64,000 nucleotides of DNA from Gonocerus acuteangulatus (lineage: Eukaryota > Arthropoda > Insecta > Hemiptera > Coreidae). Both the position numbers and the translations under genes were made by a program. The stretch covers positions 72,631,597 through 72,695,596 of the forward strand of contig OX328130.1 of assembly GCA_946811695.1 (NCBI GenBank), read 5' to 3'. The notes beneath the pieces were generated by a model that saw only the letters and a program-made list of their open reading frames with translations, ran no database searches and was not told where the DNA came from. Below are positions 24,028 to 35,024 of the stretch, in pieces (position 1 is the first letter of the stretch; the number at the start of each line of letters is the position of its first letter).

Positions 24028-24084
24028 ACGGTCCATTTTTTAAATTTTCTTGTAACTTGGTTATTTTATAATAACCTATAAGAT

Positions 24085-24268
24085 TAAATTATCTTTACAT
24101 ATGGCGCCTTTGCAATGCTCATTCTTGTATCGGGGCTTGCCGACACTGCGTGGAGCCGATTGAAGCTGTTCTTTGTCTTGCTGCTTTGTGCTTGCTTGTT
24201 TCTTCCCGGCCGATTTTCCCTTAATAGTTCGGAGAACGGGCTTCCATGTAGCGTGCAGGATATCACCG

Positions 24269-24324
<56 letters not shown>

Positions 24325-24600
24325 ACCCCTTCTAATACATGAACCTTAGAAATCCTCAACTTCTCAACACAACATAGAAGATGGTATGTATATTGACATA
24401 AGGTATAGGCCCTGTAGGTGAATTGAGGAGTGACATATGATGAAACGGGCCAATCAGAGGCCTGCTTAATTGCCTCTTCTATATGTAGATTGTGACGGGC
24501 CTCTTCGTGTAATGTATGGTTGGAATTCGCCATCCCTCCCCCTGTCCTCCATCCCTCCACGAGTCTCCATATAGCCAATGGACTCCTGTCAGCATACATA
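24085..24600. other. Unassigned region around a TA tract
   Basis: Holds a (TA)n tract at about 24270-24322. A 171-codon minus-strand frame spans it, but the tract supplies its middle, so I do not accept it as one gene. The N-terminal half of that frame (SDWPVSSYV, TYRAYTLCQY) may be a piece of an unidentified repeat. Confidence 0.4.
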
Positions 24601-24807
24601 CTACAACTTCTGCTTGAAGATAGTCCAGTCGGTCATAGCGTGTTTGCAAATAACTAGAGCCCGGAAGTTAGGCATTTATTTTTGGTCGAAATAGGCAGGC
24701 AAAAAGGCACTTGATATTCTGAAAATATGGAGCACTGTAATTAAAATAGACATTTATTAGGAGTGAAGGCAAAGAGGAATCGCACTCATTATTAATGAAA
24801 ATATGTA

Positions 24808-26084
24808 TAGGGTTGGCAAATAAGTCCTTTCGGTTTTTGTATTTTGTTTTGTTTACAATATGTCACATTTATCTGATGCAATTAATCCCAACAGAGGATT
24901 GTTTATCCTATTTGTAATATGTAAACAGTTATGTCTGTCGACACTTGTTAAGATTAGGTCAGTATTGCGTTTGTGATCCAGCTGAGAAGATGGACGGTAA
25001 TTTATTGCATTATAGGCATATTTTGCTGTATTATTTCAAAAAAGGAAAGCGAGCTGCAGAGGCTCATAAAAAAATATGCGGGGTCTATGGGGATAAAGCC
25101 TTAACAGAGCGCACGTGCCAAAATTGGTTTGCCAAGTTTAGGGCAGGGAATTTTGACATAAACGACGCACCACGACCTGGTCATCCACAAGAAATTGAAA
25201 GCATTGATGTTAAGGCTATAGTCGATCAAAATCCTTCCCAATCAGTGCGAGACATTGCTGAGGCCCTAGATATATCACATGCAAGCGTAGAAAATCATTT
25301 GCGGAAGTTCGGCTACGTTTCTAGGCTGGATGTTTGGGTCCCCCACTCTCTGACCGAAGCCAACTTGGCAAAACGCATTTCCATTTACGATTCCCTGCGA
25401 AAACGTCAAGAAAACGATCCATTTCTTAAAAGACTTGTGACAGGGGATGAAAAGTGGACAATGTGGTGCGAAAAAAATCTTGGAGACCTAGCAACGAACC
25501 ACCTGGAACCACATCTAAAGCGGGATTGCACCCAAAGAAGATAATGCTTTCTGTAAGGTGGGATTTCAAGGGTGTGATTTTTTATGACCTGCTGCCACAA
25601 GCTAAATCAATCGATTCCACTCTATACTGCTCACAATTAACAAAATTGAATGAATCAATTCGACGAAAACGCCCAGAACTGGCAAATCGAAAGGGTGTCG
25701 TCTTCCATCATGATAATGCCAGGCCCCACACTTCGTTAGTCACCCGCAACAAATTGTTAGCCCTTGGATGGGATCTTTTGCCCCACCCTCCCTATTCACC
25801 GGACCTTGCTCCTAGTGACTACCACTTATTCCGGTCTCTACAAAATTCCTTAGGTGGAAAACGGTTTGAAAACGAACAGGGTGTCAGGGAGCACCTTGAT
25901 CATTTTTTCGCTAATAAACCACAGACATTCTATGAGCATGGGATTATTCAGCTGATGGAGAGATGGGGTAAAGTAATAGAAAATAATGGACATTACATTG
26001 TAGATTAAAATAAAAATTATGTTCAAAATATACAATAGTTTTCTTTCAACTTAAAAAACCGAAAGGACTTATTTGCCAACCCTA
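24808..26084 (+). mobile_element. mariner transposon, 1277 bp
   Basis: Inverted ends TAGGGTTGGCAAATAAGTCC at 24808 and its inverse at 26084, flanked by TA on both sides (24806-24807 and 26085-26086), as for Tc1/mariner elements. The size is normal for mariner. The ends continue as TTTCGGTTTTT, and with the transposase type they suggest the mellifera subfamily. It contains one frameshifted transposase gene. Confidence 0.95.
24990..26008 (+). pseudogene. mariner transposase, frameshifted
   Basis: A DDE transposase that would cut and paste the element at TA sites in the nucleus. I choose the ATG at 24990 because it starts the family-like N-terminus (HYRHILLYYFKKGK). The helix-turn-helix region follows (QNWFAKFRAGNFD; SVRDIAEALDIS). 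The first catalytic Asp is in VTGDEKW, the second in FHHDNARPH, the third in SPDLAPSDYH. The spacing between the last two is 34 residues, the DD34D signature. A frame change falls between 25455 and 25480, just after GDEKW, where WCEKNLGD replaces the expected KKSW..P stretch; downstream sequence resumes in another frame (VVRKKSWRP) and runs to a stop at 26008. The rest is well preserved, so this is a fairly recent, now inactive copy. The longer open frame from 24945 is less likely to be the true start. Confidence 0.93.
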
Positions 26085-26189
26085 TATTTTAAATACTCAT
26101 TAATTTCTTTATTATTATTACTCTTACTTTCCCTTGTTACAAGCAACAACAAGTTTCCATAGACCTTCTAAGAAAAAATTTTTTTCATC

Positions 26190-26600
26190 ATGGAAAAACT
26201 TCCTCTGCATTATCTTATCATTTCGAAATCCGGAATAGCAGGTAATTACGAATTGTCACAGCAAAAGGGGTGTGAGGAAGGAGACGTACTTCTCTCATCC
26301 TCTATCTTTCCTGGTATTCATTATGCTTGTGCATTCCTTCTACTAAGGAAGGCTCTGTTATTTACAGAGGGTCAATCCACGGGTTGGGAAAATAAGCTTT
26401 CGAATTGATATTTGTGACGGCGATTTGTAATTTAATTTGTGCAACCTTTTTTGTTTAATTCACAAAAAAAAAATTCATAGCCGCCGAAAAAGGCTTTAAA
26501 TCTTAAAATAAGCAACGGAAGCCAAAATACGCAAAAAAGGCAAAATAAAAATAGTCTCTACACTTCCTAAATGCACGAAAACATATTTATTTCTATCTGA
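26190..26600. other. No gene recognised
   Basis: A 72-codon frame at 26190-26408 has no recognisable domain. Confidence 0.4.
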
Positions 26601-27151
26601 TTCGGTTCTTGTTTAGAACAGGCCCGCCAGTGATTTTATCTAGTAACAGTTACTTATTGATAAATAAAAAAATATGGGTTAAAGGAACATATGATTTATT
26701 TAATAAAAACTTTTTACACATAACCAAAAACATTATCATACTTTTTATACTGTCAGACCTTTCCCTCCAATAGCAGTTGGGGTTTTCAGCAAACTAGCCG
26801 CGCACACCTCCCGCAGATAATTTTTCCAATCAACAATTGTAGCAGAGCTCATATTGAATACTTTTGAACAAAATTTGATAAATGTGAAGGAGCGCGGTCT
26901 CCACACCGATCCTTTTAAAATGTTGCACTATAACGTATTTTGATGCACTAAACACGAATCCGTTAAAAAAAAGCTCGCTTTTCACTAGGAAAGAAGTTAT
27001 GAAACACTAAAGTTCACTGTTGTGCGGGTTCTGAAAGGTAATGTAACCTACTATGTTTGTCCACATGCGCATGCGCGGGTATGGAAAAGTTCGTAATAAG
27101 GATGTCTAATTACCATACCTAATGAAATTTACCATCAATTATTTATCAATT

Positions 27152-27362
27152 GGAGACCCGATGGCCGTGAGGGTTAAGGCGTGAGCACTTAACACTCCGT
27201 GCCAAAGGTCGTGGGTTCGATTCCCACTAGGGGTGGTGGCTTTTCTTTCGAAAAAAAGAAAAGGCATCACCCCTATCCTGGCTAGAAAAGGGTGGTAACC
27301 TATAGATAACCCGTCCTAAAATTCGTAGTTAATAATAAATGGACGTTAAAATTTAAATTAAA
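27152..27362 (+). mobile_element. SINE, tRNA family 1, 211 bp
   Basis: The head has a tRNA Ser/Leu-like A box (GATGGCCGTGAGGGTTAAGG) and a B box in GTGGGTTCGATTCCCAC, the internal Pol III promoter. Body: cctggctagaaaagggtgg and aacctatagataaccc. The tail is a hairpin CGTCC..GGACG followed by TTAAAATTTAAAT. The 12-bp target duplication TATTTATCAATT lies at 27140-27151 and 27363-27374. Non-coding; it uses a LINE for mobility. Other copies: 45118-45325 and 59821-60033, both minus. Confidence 0.92.
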
Positions 27363-27434
27363 TATTTATCAATTTATCTCCAGTTAGTTATTCAAAAATA
27401 TTTTTTTTAAATAATAAACCATTCTTTAAATTTT

Positions 27435-27532
27435 AAGAAGATATCAAAACTCTAGTCAATCCAACTCGCTAAAATTAATAGAATTCTATTAATTTTAGCG
27501 AGTTGGATTGGCTAGGGGTTTTGATATCTTCT
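27435..27532. repeat. 98-bp spacerless palindrome
   Basis: Centred on GAATTC at 27481-27486. The arms contain aatccaactcgctaaaatta and gatatcaaaac, with two or three mismatches. The same motif occurs broken in the related elements near 3955-4060 and 34770-34850. Confidence 0.95.
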
Positions 27533-27994
27533 TGAGCGAGCGGGATAATGTGGCCTTTTTTACAATATCTTTCCTTGGGTAGAATTCCTCTTTCGACAAA
27601 GAAAATCCTGGCTCGTTGCTCTTCTTTGCATAAATCGTAAACATCAAAAATATTCATAGTTTAATACTTTTATAACCGCAAATACACAAACAATACTAAA
27701 TTAAATAGTATTTAAACATGTGTTTTTATTTCTGTATCGATGGTATCAAATTACATAGTAACAGTTACTAAATATCATTGTAAAATCACTGGCGGGCCTG
27801 TTCTAAACAAGACCCTCTGATTCTTCAATATATCCATTCAGATAAAAAAGGCATTTTGACTAACTTCCGGGCTCAACAAATAACCATTCCATTGAAGTGG
27901 CCAGTTTTCCATAGTGTGTTTACAGGGTGTATCGCAAGTTAATGACAATATTTCAGGGAAACTAGACACAAAATTTAGTTCTACACCACCAACC

Positions 27995-28173
27995 GCCAAC
28001 GGCCATAGCCACGTTGAATACACCGGTTCCCGTAGATCACCGAAGTTAAGCAACGTCGGGCGTGGTCAGTACCTGAATGGGTGACCGACCACGTGCTGTT
28101 GGCATTATAAAAGGGTGGCAACCTATAGATAGCCCGGCGCTAATGGCCAAGATGTAGATGCGCCGTAAAAAAG

Positions 28174-28215
<42 letters not shown>
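27995..28215 (+). mobile_element. 5S rRNA-derived SINE, complete
   Basis: The head at 27995-28103 is a 5S rRNA-like sequence (GCCAACGGCCATAGCCACG, CCGAAGTTAAGCAACGTCGG, ATGGGTGACCG, GTGCTGTTGGC). It is 109 nt instead of about 120, with roughly 10 nt missing after gggtgaccg. It keeps the regions of the internal 5S promoter (A box and C box). The body AAAGGGTGGCAACCTATAGA matches the middle of tRNA SINE family 1. The 3' hairpin CGGCGC..GCGCCG with A-run matches SINE family 2. The 10-bp duplication ACCACCAACC is exact at 27985-27994 and 28216-28225, which shows retrotransposition and rules out a resident 5S gene. Confidence 0.95.
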
Positions 28216-28218
<3 letters not shown>

Positions 28219-28225
28219 ACCAACC

Positions 28226-29404
28226 ACACATTTCTATCTCACTCCGTTCCAGATATATTCCGTTCTAAAGGTTCTTTAGTGAAAACCGTATTTCTTTGTA
28301 GTACAACTCCAATTTTCTCTGCTTGTACACATTTTTTTCAACAATTTATTACATTTTTGAAATCAACATTAAATTTTATTTAAGAATAATGCACATTCAA
28401 TGTTCACTATTATCTTCTTTTTTTTTATAATTTATTTATGAGCACCCCGCATTGACAGCGTTTCGCCCAGGTACACATATAAAATAGAAATACATAACAA
28501 CAACAAAATAGTTACAATATTACATAATTACAAATCCAATTACATTATTGTGTGTATCAATCTAATTATTGTAATTAAGTTTGTGAATAACATACAGCTA
28601 AAAGTAAAATTAACTAGTAAAAAACAATACATTTTTAAGAAAAACTTATAATTATAAAGGAAACGAAGAAAATAGTTCCTATGTACAATATGACTATATA
28701 TAATCGCAACAGTTTCTATTTACAATATAGGTTCTATGGATAATATGACAACATACATAAGAACAATAGCCCCATGTACAATCAATAGGAAGGATCCTAT
28801 GTAAAATAAAATGATGAAGATTCCTATGTAAAATAATGATAATGATGATGAAGATGTCAAATAATAATGCAGATTGCCGAATCTCACAAAAGTTGTAAAA
28901 TTTAATCAGCTTTCCAACAGTATACTCAAAACTGAGATTATCTCTCAATTTCATAATGTAATTGGAATTCTAGAGTGCAAAAACATCAAATAAATAAGGG
29001 CAATATTGTGTTTATTTTCGTAATATTAGCAGAAATAAATAAAAATTATTCATTATGAAATTAATATTTAATGATTATAGTAAGGCTTACATAAAAGTTG
29101 AATAAAAAAAAAAAAAAGAAAAAAATACATCGAAAATTATAATCGTTCTCACAACTGGTTGTTTCTCATTTTAATTGCATTGAACAGTTAAACGAGTATT
29201 TGATTGAAACAAGGTAAGAAAAGGTGAAACGTTGTTATAGTGTTTCCAAGAGTGAACGTTGAGAAGGTGGGGGAAGTCGCCATGATACTGTCAGTTTCCT
29301 GTTGTGGCGCCTTAAATATATTTTCTCTTCGAGATTTAATTTTATATTTTTCACGAAAAATCAAACCCCACCAATAACTGCTACTATTCCTTTACTAATA
29401 GCAC
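28226..29404. other. AT-rich stretch, no gene recognised
   Basis: The segment from about 28430 (ttatgagcaccccgcattga, then cagcgtttcgcccagg) to 28990 may be the 3' region of an unidentified LINE on the minus strand. I cannot support a coding domain. Confidence 0.35.
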
Positions 29405-29412
29405 TAGAGATA

Positions 29413-29462
29413 TGAACGGAACCGCGCTAAGACGACGCAGTTCCTGCGAGTCTGACCTTTTC
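29413..29462 (+). repeat. Shared 3' cassette motif
   Basis: ggaaccgcgctaagacgacg, then GCAGTTCCTGCGAGTCTGAC and TTTT. Nearly the same as 34073-34125 and similar to the end of F. It abuts the left arm of the inverted repeat at 29455-30970. Confidence 0.7.
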
Positions 29463-30970
29463 CAATATCCGAAGGTGTGGTGTGAGTATGCTTAAACCAA
29501 GTTTTCGACCTCGAAAGCCGGGGAGAGAACTTTTGGCAGGTGAAATCCGAGAACTTTTGGCAGGTGAAATCCGTAACACTTTTTTCAGCTGTTCTTCATT
29601 AATTTGTAAAATGTTGATTTTGGGAAACAAAACTTCATAGAGGGACTAAAGAACATCAAAATTCACGTCAAATGATCTGGTCAAAGTCAAAATTCGGCCG
29701 GGTAAAAGAGCCACAATCGCTATCCTGAAAACCACAAGGTTTACCAATTTTGGGAAACACTATGGTAAGCCAACCTTTAACGAGTTACAGCTTGGATTCA
29801 TCACTTATTTTGATACCACTCCCCTCACTCAAAGTTGAAAAGTATCAATAACTGAGTCCAAAAAGCACAAGAACCTATTAACTTGTCCATTTTTAAAATT
29901 TTTAACTCACCATTGAGCCAAAATGAGAAAAAGTGCAAATTTAATGTGATCGCTCTTTGCAACATTTTGGTTCCTAAAAGCCACAATTTACTTATGACTC
30001 CTTTCTAAATATACCAATTAACGGCGTATGCAGTATGTTGAGGGAAGAGGGTGGGTTGGGGGAACACTAAGAAATTTAGAACGATATCTGTGTCCAAAAA
30101 TGTGTACCAAAATGTCTATATTTTTTTTATTTACAGAAATATTGCAATTATAAGTATTATGTAATTTGATGTTAGTTACTTGACCACGCCTCAGGTGTCC
30201 CCAGTTGTCAGCCGAATACCTTCCTAGTTTAGGATGGATGCTAGGATGACCAGGAGTTACCATACGCCATCCAACCACACCCTTCGACTAGCAGGGAGGA
30301 TTGGAGGCGAATGAGGCATGACCTGTGATATCACGAGGAGAGAAAATGTCCATCGATATCACTCTCAATTATTATAATTACACTCAATTGTTATAATTAC
30401 ACTGATTGTTGATCAGTCCACGAAACTTCAATGCCTAAGTAGATCCCGGGGCCACTTCCTATTAAGATGTCTTAATAGGATAGGACGGAGAGGAAGGATA
30501 ATTGATCAATTTGGCTCAATAGTGATTTAAAAATCTTAAAATTGGTTAAATTTATAGGTTTTTGTGCTTTTTAGGCTCGCTTATTGTTGCTCTTCAACTT
30601 TTAGGGAGGGGAGGGATATAAAAATAATTGATGAATCCAAGCTGTAACTCGTTAAAAGTGGGCTCGCCACAGTTTTTCGCAAAGTTTGGAAACCTTGTGT
30701 TTTCTTGGCTAGCGATTGCGGCACATTTACCTGGCCAAATTTAGACTTTGACCAGCTCATTTGACGCAGAATTCAATGTTCTTTAATCCATATTTTAAAA
30801 TTTTGTTACCCAAAGTCAAAAGTTTGCAAATGAATGAAGAACAACTGAAAATTGCGTTAAAAGTTCGCGGTTTTTCGCCTGCCAAAAGTTCTCCACCCGG
30901 TTTTCGAGGTCGAAAACTCGCTTTCAGCATGCTCAAACCATACCTAACGGTATTAAAAATAAATCCTCTG
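29455..30970. repeat. Large diverged inverted repeat (foldback), about 1.5 kb
   Basis: The arms 29455-29925 and 30515-30965 match in inverted order (gttttcgacctcgaaagccg, cttggattcatcacttattt, ggtcaaagtcaaaattcggc and their inverses). Identity looks like three quarters or more. A loop of about 600 bp has no gene. The two short peptides containing GFRGRKL and SPAKSS on opposite strands come from the same arm sequence and are not called as genes. Confidence 0.8.
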
Positions 30971-31570
30971 GGTGAATTATTGTTAGCTCGACCCCCCTGT
31001 ATCTATTGGTACATTTGTATGCATACATACTACGGAAAACGGAAAATTGTGGTTCCGTGGGTGTCAAAGAATATTACCTTAGATGGAAACCTATAAAAAG
31101 CCCTGGAGTTGACAGGCCGAAAAAGTGGATCTGGAAGAAATATTCTTTATAATTGATATTTTATTCGATTGAAGATGTAAAGAAAAAAAAAAACAAAAAA
31201 AAAAAAAAAAAACAGGTAGACTAATAAATAAGGAGATGAAGCAATGTGCGATCATTGGCCGCTGACATGATGATCGATTCGACAGGACATCCATCATGGC
31301 TAATGCCTAGTCGTGTAAACCCTACCTCCACTTTCTTGGCTATTAACACCTCTTTCTTAGATACTCTTCTCAATATAAACATTACTCAGACTTGTAACTG
31401 AGGAAATAAATCATAAACTTCCCCCTTTTTTTGTCTTAAGTTTTTAGTTTAATGTACTATAATGAGGATAAACATGGGAAAAAAGTACAAATTTGCTCTA
31501 GTTTTATGTTAAAGTTCCCATGATTTAATTTTTTACGGCGTACGTACTTGTCGGCTTTCAACGAGATTCT
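30971..31570. other. No gene recognised
   Basis: AT-rich with an A-run near 31183-31212. Confidence 0.4.

Positions 31571-31571
<1 letters not shown>

Positions 31572-31643
<72 letters not shown>
31572..31643. repeat. (TA)n microsatellite
   Basis: Pure TA tract immediately left of an F 3' fragment. Confidence 0.95.
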
Positions 31644-31647
<4 letters not shown>

Positions 31648-31722
31648 TCTGTCACACAGGAGCTGCAGATCCCTAAGTAGACTGAAAGTGTACATTGCAT
31701 TTCTGAATAATATAAAATGCAT
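31644..31722 (-). repeat. F-family 3' remnant
   Basis: aaaagtctgtcacacaggag and ctgcagatccctaagtag match the inverted end of F. It is cut by the SINE insertion that follows. Confidence 0.7.
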
Positions 31723-32080
31723 GAAAAAAGAAAGAAAAAAAATCAGTCCCGTAACAGGCCACGAGGCCCTGAGGGGCAGATACTCTAGTGGCATCTGATT
31801 CATGACCATACGGCACACTAGGGGGATAGTGCGGTCAGTGCAATGCTCCGGCCGCCTGATTTTCCCCTTGCTGCTTCGACTGCTAGAGTCATTAGCGCTA
31901 AGGTACCCATTAATAAATTAATTAATGGCTGGGTTGGCCTAGGGACGGTCAGGGAGGCCGAATTAAACCCCTGAACTAAGACTCTAGAAGATAAAAATCT
32001 TTAGTACTATGCTCGGGATTCGAACTCAGGTCCTCCAGAATATTAGTCCAGTGCTCTACCACTGAGGTAATCTCGCCCCC
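31723..32080 (-). mobile_element. SINE, tRNA family 3, full length, 358 bp
   Basis: On the minus strand it starts GGGGGCGAGATTACC, with an A-box region ctcagtggtagagcac and a B box gagttcgaatcccgagc. A long body follows (ggcctaggccaacccagcc; actatccccctagtgtgccg), with a T/C-rich 3' end. The 11-bp duplication ATAAAATGCAT is exact at 31712-31722 and 32081-32091. Non-coding. Confidence 0.9.
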
Positions 32081-32091
32081 ATAAAATGCAT

Positions 32092-32207
32092 TAAAAAATT
32101 TAAAAAAAAAAAAAGAAAAGAAAAAATGGTTGCCGACAACACAATGAGCAGAAAGTCATATCGTCGATACAAATCTAAAGTATCGAAAATGAAAAAACGC
32201 ATTTTAG
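32092..32207. other. Short spacer with an A-run
   Basis: A-rich sequence between the SINE and the G repeat, no gene. Confidence 0.5.
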
Positions 32208-32341
32208 CGCGGTTCCTCCCTCCCCCATAGGGAGGAACCCCGCTTATAGGGTTGATACAATGAAACAATCCGGAAGTTCCGACTAGAAAATTTCGCGTTT
32301 CAGAACCCCTAGACACCGAAAATAACGGTGGTTCAAATTTG

Positions 32342-32434
<93 letters not shown>

Positions 32435-33400
32435 CTGTTCGCTCTCTAGATAGAAGACGAATGGTCCGATTTTGATGAAATTTGGTACAAAAATCCTTCG
32501 TCCAATTTGAAAGGTCAAGTTCGTTAACCAGCAAAATCCGCCTACTGGAAGATGGCGTTTGGGGCGAAATTCGCGCAAAAAAAATCGTAACGCTTACGTT
32601 TTTGAGTTCATAAGCTTGTAAGTACTCGTTTTATATGATTCCTGGGCTAGGAAAACGAATGAAACCATTTTGAAGGCGATCGCTTTAACCGTTTTCGAGA
32701 AAATTGGAAAAATAGTTTTTGAATACCGTTTTTGGTTTGTGTACTTAGAATTACGGGATTCAGTTGAAACTTTATCTGCATGTTCTACTTTCATTAAAAC
32801 TAATATGTTGAAAGTTTTGTTACGTTTGGAGTTAAGGAAGGGTTAGAATAAAATATTTTATGAACAGACATGAAAAGTTTTGGAAAGTTCGTATACTTTC
32901 ATTAATATCTCGAACACGGTTGGGAAATCGTGGTAAGTGGATAGAAACTATTTGAAAGCTTACTAAATTCTCTACAAAAAAGATTCTAAAACTATTTTTG
33001 ATTAGGTTATGTCAATCGGAGAAATAAGTGCTTAAAACTTCAAATACGTCTGTTTTGTTCTTATGAACGGGTTTTTGTCGTTCTTGTTGTAATTTTTGTC
33101 TCTTTCCCTTCGTTTTTTATTGCTTTTTATTTTTGTAATTTCTTATGTTGCGAAAATTTTGTGTAAAACAGGATATGAAAAATGAGGCCAATTTTCTGTT
33201 GTTAGAAATAATATAAATTTTGGGAACTTTCATTAATATCTCGAAAACTGTTGTGAATTTTGGTAAACGGAAGAATACCATTAGAAAGCTTATTAAATGC
33301 TCTACATAAAAGTTTCTAATGAAAGTTTTGATTAGGCGATGTCAATCGGAGAAATAAGAGCTTAAAGCTTTAAAGTAATTGATTTCGCTTATTCGAAGTG
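32208..33400 (-). repeat. G-family interspersed repeat, copy 2
   Basis: Inverted relative to copy 1 and closely similar over most of its length. It begins with the GGTTCCTCCCTCCCCCATAG hairpin region and has a TA tract at about 32341-32432. The distal part has two direct copies of a block with tcaatcggagaaataag (about 33015 and 33340). No coding domain. Confidence 0.8.
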
Positions 33401-33626
33401 GTCTTTTTGTCTGTATTTTATTCCTTGTTATTTTTTAATTGCTTATAGTTGGATAATGTATTAGAAAATAAAACAGGTTAAGTAAAATAACAAAAACAAT
33501 TTATTTTTAGAAATATAGAGTTCCAAGATTCCAAGACCTTGTAACTAGCGGGACGGTTTCTAGTGTTGCCGACCCTTCGAGGTAAGATTGTAAATCCTAC
33601 CTTTCAAGACTGGTGGAACCAAAATA
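33401..33626. other. No feature recognised
   Basis: AT-rich DNA between the G repeat and the next foldback element. Confidence 0.4.
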
Positions 33627-33800
33627 TAACTGTCAGGGTTCGGTCACTGCTACTTAATAAAACTACATTTTATCGTAAAAATGGTTTTATTGTGCCGACG
33701 TTTCGGCTTGAACTTCAAGCCTTCATCAGGGCTGTAAATACAAGTAGGACATATTTAACACTAATATATGCACATATCTATGTAAATATACCTAACATAA

Positions 33801-33843
<43 letters not shown>

Positions 33844-33985
33844 TAATATATATATATATATTTATATATATGCATATACACATACACATATACACGCACA
33901 CATATGTACATATATATGCCCACATACATACACATATGGGGTATGTATTATTAAGTAGCAGTGACCTAACCCGGACAATCCCTAC
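33627..33985. mobile_element. Small foldback element with a hammerhead-like motif
   Basis: The left end carries gggttcggtcactgctactt and then aataaa; the right end has it inverted as attaagtagcagtgacctaa. A (TA)n tract and CATA-rich sequence fill the middle. The left arm carries a minus-strand hammerhead-like motif, the right arm does not. A small relative of the 48.5-kb palindrome (shared GACCGAA, AATAAA and ACATTTTAT-type hairpin). Confidence 0.65.
33693..33729 (-). ncRNA. Hammerhead-like ribozyme motif, copy C (best match)
   Basis: Minus strand: GCC, CTGATGA (the canonical box), one A, stem GGCTTGAA/TTCAAGCC, GAA, ACGT, C, then GGC. GGC pairs with the GCC before the CTGATGA box, giving a three-pair stem I. 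GTC is the commonest hammerhead cleavage triplet. AATAAA follows. Stem III could only form between two molecules, through the self-complementary ACGU. Confidence 0.6.
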
Positions 33986-34260
33986 CTTGCATCATCAACG
34001 GTCAAAGATCTCCTCTCAACAAAATAATAACTGCTTCTATTTTAATCTTTCGAAATTAGACTAGGGATAAGAACGGAACCGCGCTAATATGAGGCAGTTC
34101 CTGCGAGTCGGACTTTTTTTTATTTCCGATCTTTACTGATTGCTATTGGACTGATGTACGGCAAACTCTCGAATCTAAGTTCACTCAGTCGAAAGGGGAG
34201 AGTAACCCCTGTCAAGAGCAAACGCTAAAAAAAATCACCATTCTAATGAATAGCCCCATC
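33986..34260. other. Spacer with a cassette motif
   Basis: At 34073-34125 it holds ggaaccgcgctaatatgagg and GCAGTTCCTGCGAGTCGGAC with a T-run, the shared terminal cassette; no body is recognised. Confidence 0.6.
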
Positions 34261-35016
34261 GGGTCTTTTTGCGGAGACCACATTCAGTTACTTTTGAAGT
34301 AGCAGTAGTGATTTTTAACAGTTACTCGTACTTGCTGATAAACTTACTGATAAGCTTATAGGTTCTTTGCTGGTTATCTATTCCTACTTGACACGTTATC
34401 TACGATTTTAAACCATATTAGATAATGGCAAGCAATATTTATTAATAAAAAGATTAATATGATCAAAATCAATGTTAATTGTGAAATTAAGGGGCCTCCT
34501 CACGGATTTTTGGTACGTTGGATCTATAATGTATTTTGACGCACTAAAGAGGAATCCTTTAAACAAAAAAATCGCTCCCAACTACGAAAAAAAGTTTTTA
34601 AGCATTAAAGTTAACTGTTTTGCAGGTTATGAAGGATTACATAAACAATGATATTTGTAAACACACTTATATTATTCCTTTTTTTCTCTCTCTTTTTGGA
34701 TATTTCACATTTATTTAGCATTATGGGCATACGTGCTGTGCGTTTCCGCGCGCTTCGCTCGCTCATGGAGATATCAAAACACTAGTCAATCCAACTCGCT
34801 AAAATTATTAGAATTTTATAATTTTAGTGACTCAAGTCAATCTAACAAAAGCTAATGCACTGTTGAAGGTTACTTTACTCCCAACAAGAACCAATAGAAT
34901 TGCTCATAGGAATCCGCCAATCGTATACAAAGGAGTTAAGCGTATGCGCTGAATCACTGTTAAAATCACTACTGCTACTTGAAAAGTAACTGAATACGGT
35001 CTTCGCAAGAGGAACC
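34261..35016. mobile_element. GGG-ended foldback DNA element, 756 bp
   Basis: The left end GGGTCTTTTTGCGGAGACC and matching interior follow the 777-bp element at 3557. The right end is more diverged (ggtcttcgcaagaggaacc). Octamers GCCCCATC (34253-34260) and ACCCTATC (35017-35024) agree at six of eight positions, an aged duplication. No transposase. Confidence 0.8.
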
Positions 35017-35024
35017 ACCCTATC

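Larger units (their letters stand above)
26604..27815. mobile_element. GGG-ended DNA element, 1212 bp, with nested SINE
   Basis: The ends GGTTCTTGTTTAGAACAGGC and (inverted) GGGTCTTGTTTAGAACAGGC are followed by cccgccagtgattttа-like sequence and agtaacagttact on both sides. The octamer TCTGATTC is duplicated exactly at 26596-26603 and 27816-27823. The interior shares segments with 3557-4333 and 34261-35016 (cactaaa.acgaatcc, gcattaaagttgactg). It contains a tRNA SINE at 27152-27362 and a 98-bp palindrome. No transposase. Confidence 0.88.

Noticed and set aside
24084..24599. 171-codon protein on the minus strand
   Set aside because: Its middle is a (TA)n microsatellite translated as YIYIYI, which makes it a join of two unrelated halves.
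27152..27235. A functional tRNA gene (also at 45240, 56720, 32010, 51550)
   Set aside because: A and B boxes are good, but the acceptor stem is not closed and SINE bodies, tails and target duplications follow. These are SINE heads.
27995..28103. A functional 5S rRNA gene
   Set aside because: The head is about 10 nt short and runs into a SINE body and A-tail without a T-run terminator. The unit is flanked by a target duplication, so it is a SINE.
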